This document shows, piece by piece, positions 26,380-37,587 of a stretch of 64,000 nucleotides of DNA. Under the pieces are notes generated by a model that saw only the letters and a program-made list of their open reading frames with translations, was not told the DNA's origin and searched no databases. The position numbers and the translations under genes are program-made. Source of the DNA: Xanthomonas sp. Leaf148 (lineage in GTDB: Bacteria; Pseudomonadota; Gammaproteobacteria; Xanthomonadales; Xanthomonadaceae); contig NZ_LMOP01000008.1 of NCBI RefSeq assembly GCF_001423585.1, positions 1,111,323-1,175,322 on the forward strand. The letters run 5' to 3'. Numbering within the stretch: the stretch's first letter is position 1; every line of letters starts with the position of its first letter.

Positions 26380-28038
26380 GTGTTGCGGGGCAAACGGGCA
26401 CTAGTAGGGGCGACTTTTTTCGTGTCGGTCAGTTTGACCCCCGTTGTCATGTTGATCGTGAACGGGGGCGATGACGTCGGGATATCTGCGTTGTATGCGT
26501 TGGCGGGCCTGGTTGTTTCGGTCTCGCCCCTGCGGAGGCTACCGCGCCTGACCTGCACTTGGTTGGCGCTCATCAGTGCCGGCGCGATTCTGCAGGTGGA
26601 GATGCTGCTACGCTTCGGGGGAATGGTGGACGTCAACGCGCTCGCGTTGGTCTCCGAGACCACCAGTGGCGAAGCTTTGCCGTTACTGCACTCAGTGCCT
26701 GTACGCCTTCTGTTTGGCTGGGGACTGATTGTTGTGATCTGGGGAGGGCTGATGCTATGGCCGCCTCAACTTTTGCGATGGCCGGGCAGGCGGCTTGCAT
26801 TATTCGGCGGTGGGGTATGTGCGGCGCTGCTGGCAATCGTCGTTGCATTCGAAGGCTTGCACGAGACGCCAGTGGGTGCTGCTTTCGATCAGCCATCCTT
26901 GGAGCGCATGGAGGCCTTGCGGCGGGGGTACCCGACGGGGATGCCGTTGGTCATCTGGGAGTATTTCCGGCAGCGTCGAGAACTGGTCGCTGCTGATGCC
27001 GGCCTTGAAAGCTTTAGGTTCGGAGCCAGCCGCTCGGTGGTGGTGGGCTGGCCACGGCGTGTGCATGTGCTGGTGATCGGCGAGACAGGTCGAGCCGATC
27101 ATTGGGCGCTGAACGGCTACAGTCGTGACAGTACGCCTCGGCTTTCGCGTCGCAATGACCTGATCAGCTTTACGAGGTTCTACTCGCGGGCCACCTTCAC
27201 CCGGCTGTCGGTACCCGTGATTCTGAGCCGCAAGCCCCCGGGTTCGGTCGAAGCTACCTTCGGTGAGCGCTCGTTGTTGCAGGCGGCCCGCGAAGCCGGC
27301 TACCACACGGTATGGCTCTCCAATCAGGCGCCGATGGGGTTCCATGATTCGCCTATTACGGTTCTGGCCAAGGATGCCGATGAGGTGCGCTTTGTCAGCC
27401 CGGTCGACTATCGCCATGCAGGCGTCCGCGACGAGGATCTGCTGCCGCACGTCAGGCGTCTACTTGCCGCCGACCAGCGCGATCTGTTCCTGGTGATCCA
27501 TACGATGGGCAGTCACTTCCGCTATCGGGACCGGTACCGCCCCGAGGATGCGGTCTTCCTGCCGGACAAGCCGGAACATGGCAATGCCAGGTTGTATGAC
27601 CCGGATCACAAGGAATACCTGGTCAATGGATACGACAACTCGATCCGCGCCACCGATCGCTTCCTTGATGGCCTGATCGGTCAGCTCGGGAAATTTGATG
27701 CTGCATCCTGGATGTTCTATGTTGCCGATCACGGCGAGGCGCTGTTCGATGACTGTCGCGCCGAAAGCGGGCACGGTCAATCATCACCAGCGACCCATCA
27801 TGTCGCTGCGGTGTGGTGGGGATCGGAGGCCTACCTCAAGCACGCGCCGGAGGCCGTCCGGAATCTTCGTGCGAATGCAGAAAAGATGTTATCCACCTCC
27901 ATGGTCTTCGACACCACGACCCGATTGGCGGGTATCGACGTGCCCGGCTACCGCCAATCGCACGATTTTTCCTCGGCAGAGCCTGGTATTCCGCTCGATA
28001 TCGCGTCGCTGCCGCTCGATGTTCCCCGCTGTCACTGA
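26380..28038 (+). CDS. Membrane phosphoethanolamine-transferase-like protein (EptA/MCR/PptA fold) in pilin locus
   Basis: A 552-residue protein with about five N-terminal membrane helices (to about residue 160) and a periplasmic alkaline-phosphatase/sulfatase-fold domain. Family metal and catalytic residues align well: E235 in IGETGRAD, a candidate nucleophile Thr in ATFTRLSVP (272 or 274), H379 in MGSHFR, D450-H451 in VADHGE and H465 in SGHGQS. NGYDNSIRATDRF also matches. EptA and MCR act on lipid A, while Neisseria PptA adds phospho-groups to pilin. The slot right after pilA suggests a pilin or surface substrate, which is inference. Most disulfide cysteines of EptA are absent. The GTG start follows GGGGGC, 12 bp after the pilA terminator. 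Confidence 0.82.
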   Translation: MLRGKRALVGATFFVSVSLTPVVMLIVNGGDDVGISALYALAGLVVSVSPLRRLPRLTCTWLALISAGAILQVEMLLRFGGMVDVNALALVSETTSGEALPLLHSVPVRLLFGWGLIVVIWGGLMLWPPQLLRWPGRRLALFGGGVCAALLAIVVAFEGLHETPVGAAFDQPSLERMEALRRGYPTGMPLVIWEYFRQRRELVAADAGLESFRFGASRSVVVGWPRRVHVLVIGETGRADHWALNGYSRDSTPRLSRRNDLISFTRFYSRATFTRLSVPVILSRKPPGSVEATFGERSLLQAAREAGYHTVWLSNQAPMGFHDSPITVLAKDADEVRFVSPVDYRHAGVRDEDLLPHVRRLLAADQRDLFLVIHTMGSHFRYRDRYRPEDAVFLPDKPEHGNARLYDPDHKEYLVNGYDNSIRATDRFLDGLIGQLGKFDAASWMFYVADHGEALFDDCRAESGHGQSSPATHHVAAVWWGSEAYLKHAPEAVRNLRANAEKMLSTSMVFDTTTRLAGIDVPGYRQSHDFSSAEPGIPLDIASLPLDVPRCH

Positions 28039-28051
28039 ACAGGAGTCCGTA

Positions 28052-28678
28052 TTGAACGGTTCATCAACGAATGTGTCCGGGAAAACGGGGTGGATTTCAT
28101 CCTTGGGCGTGTTGTTTTTCCTCTCCGGTGCTGCGGCATTGATCTACCAGGTGAGCTGGCAGCGTGTCCTTTTTTCGGGTCTGGGAGCGGACACGCTGTC
28201 TGTCGCGGTCATCGTCTCGGTGTTCATGCTAGGGCTTGGGCTCGGGGCGCTGATCGGGGGCTGGGCCGCGGACCGTGCCACCAGTCCACTGCGATGGTTC
28301 CTCGCAGTGGAGCTTGGTATTGCGTGTTATGGCGTATGTAGTGTCGCAGTGATCGATCTGGTCATGATGCATGCTGGTGGGCTTGGGCATGGGGTCGTCG
28401 TGTTCGGTGCACTGTTTGCGTTGATCGTGCCGACAACCTTGATGGGGATGACCTTGCCGATCCTGGTGATCCTGCTGGACCGTGTTGTCCGCAACGTAGG
28501 TGAGGCGACGGGTTCGCTTTATCTTGCCAATACGATGGGCGCGGCATCGGGGGCCATCGGGACCGGTCTTTATCTTTTTCATATCATGGACTTGCGGCAG
28601 GTCACCTGGCTTGCGGCAGCCATCAATGCAACGGTCGCCCTCGGCGGATGGTTTCTGGTAAGGAGGGCGGCGGCATGA
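28052..28678 (+). CDS. Polytopic membrane protein resembling the transporter-like half of fused spermidine synthase proteins
   Basis: A 208-residue, about six-helix protein from TTG 28052, chosen for the AGGAG at 28041-28045 with 6-nt spacing. An ATG at 28019 inside the previous gene is the alternative. The motif SGAAALIYQVSWQRVLFSGL with VFMLGLGLGALIGGWAADR is the start of the membrane domain found fused to SpeE-like synthases. Here it ends without a synthase domain, and its TGA overlaps the next ATG (ATGA), which carries that domain. Role unknown. Confidence 0.72.
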   Translation: MNGSSTNVSGKTGWISSLGVLFFLSGAAALIYQVSWQRVLFSGLGADTLSVAVIVSVFMLGLGLGALIGGWAADRATSPLRWFLAVELGIACYGVCSVAVIDLVMMHAGGLGHGVVVFGALFALIVPTTLMGMTLPILVILLDRVVRNVGEATGSLYLANTMGAASGAIGTGLYLFHIMDLRQVTWLAAAINATVALGGWFLVRRAAA

Positions 28679-30174
28679 GCTTGAAATGGATGCCGCGGGG
28701 TGTTGCTTTCCTTGTGGGCGCGGCGAGTCTGGTGCAGGAGGTGCTGTGGGTGCGGCTTGCGGGATTCGCGACCGGTGGTCTGCCAGAGACATTCGCGATG
28801 ATCCTTGCGTTGTATCTTCTGGGTATCGCGGTAGGAGCGCAGCTAGGGCGTCGTCTGTGCGTTGGCCGGGTCTTGGACATCAGGCGTCGCGCGTCGCTCG
28901 TGCTGTTGCTGTCCACGCTGGTCGATATCGCCGCCCCTTTCCTGTTTTCTTGGGGGATCGGTTTTCTTCCCGTAACTGTGGCAATGCTGCCTCTGGTGAT
29001 CGCAACCGCTGCGCTGAAGAGTGCATTGTTCCCGGTGGTGCACCATCTGGGCAGCAATGATGCAGTGGCATGGAAAGGGGGGTCGTTCTCCAAGGTCTAC
29101 TTCGCCAATGTCGCGGGGTGTACCCTCGGTCCACTGATCGTCACGCTCTGGCTGATGGACGTGATGGCGATGGAGCAGCTTTTCGTCGGTGTCGCCACTG
29201 TCACCGCGGTGGCAGGGATGTGGCTGGCCGGCCTTCGCTTACTGGCGGTGCCTGCAGTGGTGGTCGCGATTGCGGCACTTTCACTCCAGCCTGCTTTGCC
29301 GGCGCTTGCCAGCCGTATCGTGATGGCGACGGGGGGGGCTCAGGCCGACTGGTTGCTGGAGCGCAAGGAAGGAATCATCCATACGATCGCCGACCCACAA
29401 GGAGACATCGTATTTGGCGGCAACGTGTACGACGGGCGCATCAACATCGATCTGCGACTGAACAGCAACAAGATCGATCGTGTCTATGCAGTCATGGCGG
29501 CTGTGCCGAATCCCAGGCGTGTGCTCGTGATCGGTCTTAGCGGCGGCAGCTGGACGCGTGTGATTGCATCATTCCCGACTGTGGAGCGCGTGGACGTTGT
29601 CGAGATCCATCCGGGCTATCTCGAGTTGATCGCCGGTCACCCACAAGTTGCACCGATCCTGCAGGATCCGCGTGTCCACATCCATATCGACGACGGTCGT
29701 CGCTGGTTGAGGGCACAAGGGGGCGGGCGCTACGATGCGGTCGTGGTAAACAGTACCTTCCACTGGCGTTCTGGTGCGACGATGCTTCTCTCGCAGGAGT
29801 TCTTTCGCTTGGTTGGCGCGCATCTGTCCGATTCAGGCGTAGCGTTGGTGAATGCCACCGGGTCTCCAGAGGTTCTCAAGACGGCAGCTTCTGAGTTTCC
29901 GCAGGCCTATCTGTTTGGCAACAGTGTCATCATGTCACGGCGCGACTTCCGCGATACGCTTCGCGCTGGTGGCGAAGCCATTTACGCGACCCGAATGCAT
30001 GGCCGGCCGGTCTTTAATCCGGCCAATGCGTCTGATGTGGCCGCTGTGCGGAAGGTCACCGCGGCCGATCTCGTAGGCGTTGATGTGGTGGAAGAGCGGG
30101 CCGGGCGACCAGTCGAGGTCAATACTGATCTGAGAATGTTGACCGAGTATAAATATGGGGCATCGTCCCGATGA
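28675..30174 (+). CDS. Membrane-anchored spermidine-synthase-like protein lacking catalytic aspartates
   Basis: A 499-residue protein. The first about 215 residues form membrane helices starting with a second copy of the motif seen in the preceding gene (VGAASLVQEVLWVRLAGFAT). Residues about 230-430 are a spermidine-synthase-like Rossmann domain with VLVIGLSGGSW (about 282-292), the acidic VVEIHPGYLEL and DDGRRWLRAQG. The aminopropyltransferase active-site motif D-S-x-D is replaced by NSTFHW (359-364), so canonical polyamine synthesis is unlikely although a nucleotide or SAM-type ligand may still bind. Coupled to the preceding gene by ATGA. It ends 34 bp before pilB. Confidence 0.75.
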   Translation: MSLKWMPRGVAFLVGAASLVQEVLWVRLAGFATGGLPETFAMILALYLLGIAVGAQLGRRLCVGRVLDIRRRASLVLLLSTLVDIAAPFLFSWGIGFLPVTVAMLPLVIATAALKSALFPVVHHLGSNDAVAWKGGSFSKVYFANVAGCTLGPLIVTLWLMDVMAMEQLFVGVATVTAVAGMWLAGLRLLAVPAVVVAIAALSLQPALPALASRIVMATGGAQADWLLERKEGIIHTIADPQGDIVFGGNVYDGRINIDLRLNSNKIDRVYAVMAAVPNPRRVLVIGLSGGSWTRVIASFPTVERVDVVEIHPGYLELIAGHPQVAPILQDPRVHIHIDDGRRWLRAQGGGRYDAVVVNSTFHWRSGATMLLSQEFFRLVGAHLSDSGVALVNATGSPEVLKTAASEFPQAYLFGNSVIMSRRDFRDTLRAGGEAIYATRMHGRPVFNPANASDVAAVRKVTAADLVGVDVVEERAGRPVEVNTDLRMLTEYKYGASSR

Positions 30175-30208
30175 TCGGGGAGATGGGGACATCAGCGGGA
30201 ATCAAACG

Positions 30209-31942
<1,734 letters not shown>

Positions 31943-32636
31943 GTGAGCGGGGATTCGAGAGTCGTGATTGGGGATTCGCAAGAGCCCCAGTCTTTGGCTA
32001 GTTGAGTCTCAGATCTGCGTCGTCGACCTGCTTCATTCGATGTTGAAGCCTTGACATGGAGTGACCGGCCTTGCCTAGATCAATCGTGTGACGAAGGGCT
32101 GAGTGAGCGGGGATCCGGGAGCCGTGGTTGGGGGTTCGCAAGAGCCCTGATCTTTGGCTAATTGAGTCCCAGATCTGCGTCGTTGGCCTGCTTCATTCGA
32201 TGTTGAAGGTTTGACAGGGAGTGACCGGTCTGACCGAGATCAATCCGGTGACGAAGGATTGAGTGGGCGCGGAATTGGGTATCGGGATTGGGGATTTATA
32301 AAGAGCGCCGACCGCAGCGCGTCGTCCGCTTGGTGGTTGGTTAAATACCAGCTTTGGATTGCTATCGGGGTTGCGCTGCTGGGTATGAGGACGGCCGCGC
32401 ATTGGGATGATCGCCCCGTCCGAGATCATCCGCATGGGCAAGGAGCGGAAATTAGATTGGGGAATCGGAATAGCCTGGGAAACACACTTTCCAGTTTTTT
32501 GTGTTTTAGCCATCGCTAGCAGCGACTACCGCGCTTGCGACGCTTCAGTCATCGCGACCTCGCCGGCAAGCATGATCGAAGCCGGCTGCCCGCTTTTACG
32601 AATCCCGCTGCCGAATCCCCAATCCCGGCCTTTCAG
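31943..32636. other. pilB-pilR convergent intergenic region
   Basis: About 690 bp between the pilB and pilR stops. The first half holds tandem copies of the pilB 3' end. The second half has GGGATTGGGGATT-like tracts (32280-32296) and the complementary CCGAATCCCCAATCCCGGCC (32612-32631). No gene is supported. Confidence 0.6.
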
Positions 32637-34031
32637 CTACTCCATCCCTAACTTTTTCAGCTTATAGCGCAACGCACGAAACGTGATGCCCAGCTGCGCG
32701 GCAGTCTTGGTCTTGTTCCAGCGGTTTTCTTCCAGTGCCTTCTGGATCGCGGCGCGCTCGAGTTGCTCGATGTAGGAGGGCAGCGCGGAGGAGGCGGGGT
32801 CGATATCGACCACGGCTTCGCGTGGTTCGACCGCTGCGCTGCCCGGCGTCGCGGCCAGACGGTGGCCGCCGTGAGCGGGTAGGCGCAGGTCGGTGGCACT
32901 GATCTGGTCGTCTTCGGCCAGGGCCAGGGCGCGCTCGAGGATGTTTTCCAGCTCGCGCACGTTGCCCGGAAAACCGTACGTGTCCAGCGCGTCCAGGGCA
33001 GACTGGGTCAGCAGCGGAATTGGCCGGCCGTGGCTGCGCGCCAGGCGCGCAATGATGGCGGCGGCCAGTTGCGGCAGGTCGCCGCTGCGCTCGCGCAGCG
33101 GCGGCACGCGCAGTTCGATCACGTTGATGCGGTAATACAAGTCGTGGCGGAAGCGGCCGTCGGAGACCAGGTCGCCGAGGTCCTTATGCGTGGCCGAGAG
33201 GATGCGCACGTCCACCAGCGTTTCGCCGGAGGCGCCGACCGGGCGCACCGATTTTTCCTGGATCGCGCGCAGCAACTTGACCTGCATCTGCAGCGGCAGC
33301 TCGGCCACTTCGTCCAGAAACAGCGTGCCGCCATGCGCGGCCTGGAACAGGCCGGGTTTGTCGGCATGCGCGCCGGTGAAGCTGCCCTTCTTGTGGCCGA
33401 AGAACTCGCTTTCCATCAGTTCGGCGGGAATGGCGCCGCAGTTCACCGGAACGAAGGGGCCGGCGGCGCGGGCGCCTTGCTCGTGGATGGTGCGTGCGAC
33501 CAGCTCCTTGCCCACGCCGGATTCGCCGACGATGTACACCGGCGCCTGGCTGCGCGCGACCTTGCCGATGGTGGCGCGCAGGCTCTCCATCGCGGTCGAA
33601 TCGCCGAGCAGGCGGCTGGCCTGTTCGGGCGGCGGCGGGGGCGGTGCAGGGCGGTCGCGGTTGTTCAGTTCCAGCGCGTGCTTGACCAGGCCGCGCAGCA
33701 CACTGATGTCCACCGGCTTGCTGACGAAGTCGAAGGCGCCGGCCTTCAAGGCCTCCACCGCCAGATCCATGCTGCCGAACGCGGTGATCATGGCGACCGG
33801 GGTTTGCGGATAGTGCTTTGCGATTTCGGTGACCAGTTCGATGCCGTTGCCGTCGGGCAGCCGCATGTCGGTCAGGCACAGGTCGTAGGGGTTGCTGGCC
33901 AGCAGCTCGCGCGCCTCGGCCAGGTTGGCGGCGGTGCTGATGCGCAGGCCCATGCGGCCCAGGGTGAGAACAAGCAACTCGCGGATATCACGCTCGTCAT
34001 CGACAACCAGGGCACTTTTGGGTTCGCTCAT
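32637..34031 (-). CDS. pilR: Sigma-54-dependent response regulator PilR
   Basis: A 464-residue NtrC-type activator from ATG 34031. The receiver has phosphoacceptor D55 (LCLTDMRLPDG). The AAA+ domain has Walker A GESGVGKE and the sigma-54-contact loop as GSFTGA, a mild variant of GAFTGA. The Fis-type helix-turn-helix is WNKTKTAAQLGITFRALRYK. It activates pilA from the -24/-12 promoter when phosphorylated by PilS. In most genomes pilR abuts pilS. Here 500 bp including a MITE-like element separate them. Confidence 0.95.
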   Translation of the reverse strand: MSEPKSALVVDDERDIRELLVLTLGRMGLRISTAANLAEARELLASNPYDLCLTDMRLPDGNGIELVTEIAKHYPQTPVAMITAFGSMDLAVEALKAGAFDFVSKPVDISVLRGLVKHALELNNRDRPAPPPPPPEQASRLLGDSTAMESLRATIGKVARSQAPVYIVGESGVGKELVARTIHEQGARAAGPFVPVNCGAIPAELMESEFFGHKKGSFTGAHADKPGLFQAAHGGTLFLDEVAELPLQMQVKLLRAIQEKSVRPVGASGETLVDVRILSATHKDLGDLVSDGRFRHDLYYRINVIELRVPPLRERSGDLPQLAAAIIARLARSHGRPIPLLTQSALDALDTYGFPGNVRELENILERALALAEDDQISATDLRLPAHGGHRLAATPGSAAVEPREAVVDIDPASSALPSYIEQLERAAIQKALEENRWNKTKTAAQLGITFRALRYKLKKLGME

Positions 34032-34531
34032 GGTGCGCACGATAGCCCAGCGTGATGACAATCGACAATTACCTGCAACGATGGCGCGGCAGGGTGGCTC
34101 AACGGATCGGGCGGGACGCGGGCCAGAGGTGTCGGACGGCCATCAAGGTCTGGGCGCGCTTCCCGGGCACATGCGATCTGATTCACACGCGGCCCTTTGT
34201 TCGAGTGGCAGCTGCTTTTTCAGCCGTTTTCAAGCGTTTGATCATCGGCATGCTGTTCTCGAAAGCATCGCCCATAGACCAGATGCAGTGTGGACGTCGC
34301 CGCACATCGGACGCATGCCCACGCGCAATACAGCAGCGGCGAACCAACGCTGCCCACACACGCAATCGCGAAACGCCCGAATCGGCAAACTCACTTAGAG
34401 CGGCTCACAAAACATAGCGAGCACGTCAGGTCAGGTAGGCGCGGAAGGCGCGGAGGAAAACGGGGCGTACTGGTGTTCATGCCGACTTCGAGCACCGGCC
34501 GCGCCTGCCTGGCGGGTGCACAGTCCTTCTG
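34032..34531. other. Unusual gap between pilS and pilR
   Basis: 500 bp between two genes normally adjacent. The pilS-proximal 134 bp belong to a MITE-like element. The rest (34032-34397) shows no gene or family repeat and must contain whatever promoter pilR now uses if the element blocks readthrough. Confidence 0.55.
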
Positions 34532-34541
34532 TTAGTTGCTC
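34398..34541 (+). mobile_element. MITE-like element, copy 2 (144 bp, TTA duplication), overlapping the pilS stop
   Basis: Begins GAGCGGCTCACAAAACATAG and ends CTTCTGTTAGTTGCTC, inverted ends of about 15 bp, flanked by TTA at 34395-34397 and 34542-34544. The core ATGCCGACTTCGAGCACCGG matches the other copies. The pilS stop codon (34532-34534, read on the minus strand) lies inside the right inverted end. Confidence 0.85.
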
Positions 34542-36148
34542 TTACCCTGCAAGTTATTAGGCCCCTGCAAGGCAATCCGGAAACACGCCCCACCGCCGGG
34601 AACCGGTACATAGTCCAGTTGCGCCTGGTTGGCGCGGCACAGCTCCTGGGCGATGTACAGGCCGAGCCCGGTACCGTGTTCGGAGGTGGTGTAGAACGGG
34701 CGGAACAGTTGCGCGGCCACCGTCTCCGGGATGCCGGGGCCACGATCGACGACATCGATCACCGCCATGCGCTCCTGCCGCTCCACGCGCAGTTTTACCC
34801 GAGCCGGTTCGTCCATGACGCGGCCGTACTTGAGCGCGTTATGGACCAGGGCGGTGAGAATTTGATACAGGTGCTTGGGGTCGACCAGGGCGTGTACCGA
34901 GCTACCCTGGATGCTGGCCTCCAGGATGTCGGTTTCCATCGACAGGGTCTGCCGATATTCGACCACGAAGCGGCGCACGAACGCGGCCAGATCCAGGTTT
35001 TCCGGGCTGGCGCGTTCGCGGCGGGCCAGTCCGAGCACGCTTTCGACGATGCCGTTGGTGCGCTGGCATTGCTGATGAATGATCTGCAGCAGGCGGCGGT
35101 CGGCATCGCCGATGTCGGGGGATTCTTCCAGCAATTGCGAGGCGTAGCTGATCGCGGCCAGCGGGTTGCGGATCTCGTGGGCCAGGCTGGCCGAAAACCG
35201 CCCCATCGCCGACAAGGTCAGCGATTCGGCGCGGCGTGAAACGACGGTGGCATCGTCCAGAAACACCAGCACCAGGTCGCTGTCGGCGAGCAGGCGCACG
35301 AAGCGCGGCTGCACTTCCGGACGGTCGGCACCGAGTTGCAGCGGCGCTTCTTCCTGTCGCCAGCCGCTGCGCCAGCGCTGCAGCCTGCGCGCCAGTTCCG
35401 GGGTGAGCGCGGCCAGCGACAGATCCGCCGGCGCATTGCGTTGGTCGCCATCGCCAAGCAGTGCCAGTGCCGCTTCGTTGGCCAGGGTGATGCGGTTATG
35501 CGTGTCGACCACCAGCACGCCGGTGCGCATGCGCCGGATGATCAGCTCGTTGATCTCGTACAGATTGGCGACCTGCGCGCCGCGTTCTTCGGCCAGCACC
35601 TGGTTGCTGCGCGCGCGCGCGGCGATCTGCTGGCAGATGTAGGCCACCGCCACGTAGCTGGTGGCAAACATCGCCAGCTCGGCCAGCGGGCGGGTGGCGC
35701 CGCCTTCGAGCAGCGTCCATAGATATTCGAGCACGATGGCGATGCTGGCGAGCACCGCCACGCTCATGCCGTAGCGCAGCCGCAGCAGAATCGAGGCGGC
35801 GGCGACATTGAATAGCAGCATCATCGCGATGCCGGCGCTGGCGCCGGGCAGGGCGTGGGTGGCCAGGGTGGCGGCGAGGATGTCGGCCACCACCGCGCAC
35901 AACACGGTGGCGGTCAGCCGGCGTTCGCTGCGGCCCCAGAACAACAGCGGGATGGCCATGCACAGGTAGCCGATCGCCACTCCGGCAGCCAGACGCGGGT
36001 AGCGCGGCTCGGGAATGGCGTCGGACAAGGGACTGAACACCAATGCTGCGATTAGGCCGGCCACCAGCACCCGGTACAACGAAAAGAAGTACAGCTCGCG
36101 CTGCGGCGCGGACTGCACCCGGGCGATGAGCGATGCAATGGAGGTCAA
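34532..36148 (-). CDS. pilS: Sensor histidine kinase PilS, 3' end rewritten by a MITE
   Basis: A 538-residue kinase from TTG 36148 (no ATG is placed well, and GGGGAA precedes at suitable distance). Six membrane helices (about 20-180), a PAS-like segment (about 196-305), H-box SLAHEIRNPLAA with H324, N-box HNALKYG, G1 DRGPGIPE and G2 GTGLGLYIA. It senses pilin level in the membrane and controls PilR. The last residues (KSN and stop) are encoded by the target duplication and inverted end of the MITE-like element, so the native C-terminus is slightly altered. The catalytic domain is intact. Confidence 0.93.
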   Translation of the reverse strand: MTSIASLIARVQSAPQRELYFFSLYRVLVAGLIAALVFSPLSDAIPEPRYPRLAAGVAIGYLCMAIPLLFWGRSERRLTATVLCAVVADILAATLATHALPGASAGIAMMLLFNVAAASILLRLRYGMSVAVLASIAIVLEYLWTLLEGGATRPLAELAMFATSYVAVAYICQQIAARARSNQVLAEERGAQVANLYEINELIIRRMRTGVLVVDTHNRITLANEAALALLGDGDQRNAPADLSLAALTPELARRLQRWRSGWRQEEAPLQLGADRPEVQPRFVRLLADSDLVLVFLDDATVVSRRAESLTLSAMGRFSASLAHEIRNPLAAISYASQLLEESPDIGDADRRLLQIIHQQCQRTNGIVESVLGLARRERASPENLDLAAFVRRFVVEYRQTLSMETDILEASIQGSSVHALVDPKHLYQILTALVHNALKYGRVMDEPARVKLRVERQERMAVIDVVDRGPGIPETVAAQLFRPFYTTSEHGTGLGLYIAQELCRANQAQLDYVPVPGGGACFRIALQGPNNLQGKSN

Positions 36149-36393
36149 GCCGATTCCCCGCCGGAACAAGCCGCGAGTATAGGCAGGTGCGGTCCTGGGC
36201 ACAGCGCGTGCCCACATTGCGTGTGCACATTGTCGGCCGGCGCGCAAGCGCGGCGATCGGACAGGCAATGCCGGCGAATTTTGCGCCGCACGGCGTGGTC
36301 GGCCACAATAGGCGGCCCGTTAGCGTCTTTCGACGTGCCGCCCCGGCGGTCTGCGTTACACGCAGCGGTCGTTTCCTTTTCCCACGGTGACGC

Positions 36394-37563
36394 ATGAATT
36401 TCCACGAATACCAGTCAAAACAGCTGCTTGCCGAGTACGGCATCCCCGTTCCGGCCGGCAAGGTCGCGGCGACCCCGGACGAAGCGGTTGAAGTCGCCAA
36501 TTCCCTGGGCAAGGGCCCCTGGATGGTGAAAGCGCAGATCCACGCGGGCGGCCGCGGCAAGGCTGGCGGCGTCAAGTTCTGCAAGACCACCGACGATGTG
36601 AAGGCCGCAGCGGCCAAGATGCTCGGCACCAAGATGTCGACCTACCAGACCGCCGGCGTCGAGCTGCCGATCAACCTGGTGCTGGTGACCACCGCCGGCG
36701 AGATCGTCAAGGAGCTGTATCTGTCGATCCTGGTCGACCGCGGCACCAAGACCATCACCTACATCGCCTCGTCCGAAGGCGGCGTGGAGATCGAGCAGGT
36801 CGCTGCCGAAACGCCGGAGCTGATCCACTCGCTCAACGTCGATTTCGTCGAAGGTGTGCAGGGCTACCACGGTCGCGATTTCGGCTTCAAGCTCGGCCTG
36901 AACGCCAAGCAGGCCGGCCAGTTCGCCAGCATCATGGTGAACCTGTACCGCCTGTTCAACGAAAAGGACCTGGCGCTGGTTGAAATCAATCCGCTGGCGA
37001 TCCTGGACGACGGCAACCTGTACGCGCTGGACGGCAAGTTCGACAGCGACGACAACGCCGCATTCCGTCAGAAGCAGCTCATCGCCATGCGCGACAAGAC
37101 GCAGGAAGACGAGACCGAAGTGACTGCTTCGGAGCTGGACATCAACTACGTCACCATGGACGGCAACATCGGTTGCATGGTCAACGGCGCAGGCCTGGCC
37201 ATGGCCACCATGGACGTCATCAAGCTCAATGGCGGCGAGCCGGCGAACTTCCTGGACGTGGGCGGCGGTGCGAACAAGCAGCGCGTCATCGAGGCGTTCA
37301 AGCTGATCCTGTCCTCGGCCAAGGTCGAAGGCATCTTCGTCAACATCTTCGGCGGCATCGTCCGCTGCGACATGATTGCCGAAGGCATCATCGCTGCGGT
37401 CAAGGAAGTGGGCGTCAAGGTTCCGGTCGTGGTGCGCCTGGAAGGCACCAACGTGGAAGAAGGCAAGCAGCTGCTGCGCGACAGTGGCATGGCCATCATC
37501 CCGGCCGACAACATCAACGACGGTGCCAAGAAGGTCGTTGAAGCTGTCAAGAACGCCGCCTGA
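36394..37563 (+). CDS. sucC: Succinyl-CoA synthetase beta subunit SucC
   Basis: A 389-residue ATP-grasp subunit of the TCA-cycle enzyme. The N-terminus [20 protein letters not shown], the [16 protein letters not shown] loop, the metal-binding [10 protein letters not shown] and the [13 protein letters not shown] and [10 protein letters not shown] segments are all intact. It is divergent from pilS and starts the sucCD operon, with sucD 24 bp downstream. Confidence 0.97.
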   Translation: MNFHEYQSKQLLAEYGIPVPAGKVAATPDEAVEVANSLGKGPWMVKAQIHAGGRGKAGGVKFCKTTDDVKAAAAKMLGTKMSTYQTAGVELPINLVLVTTAGEIVKELYLSILVDRGTKTITYIASSEGGVEIEQVAAETPELIHSLNVDFVEGVQGYHGRDFGFKLGLNAKQAGQFASIMVNLYRLFNEKDLALVEINPLAILDDGNLYALDGKFDSDDNAAFRQKQLIAMRDKTQEDETEVTASELDINYVTMDGNIGCMVNGAGLAMATMDVIKLNGGEPANFLDVGGGANKQRVIEAFKLILSSAKVEGIFVNIFGGIVRCDMIAEGIIAAVKEVGVKVPVVVRLEGTNVEEGKQLLRDSGMAIIPADNINDGAKKVVEAVKNAA

Positions 37564-37587
37564 TTCACGACACCGAAGGAACTATCC

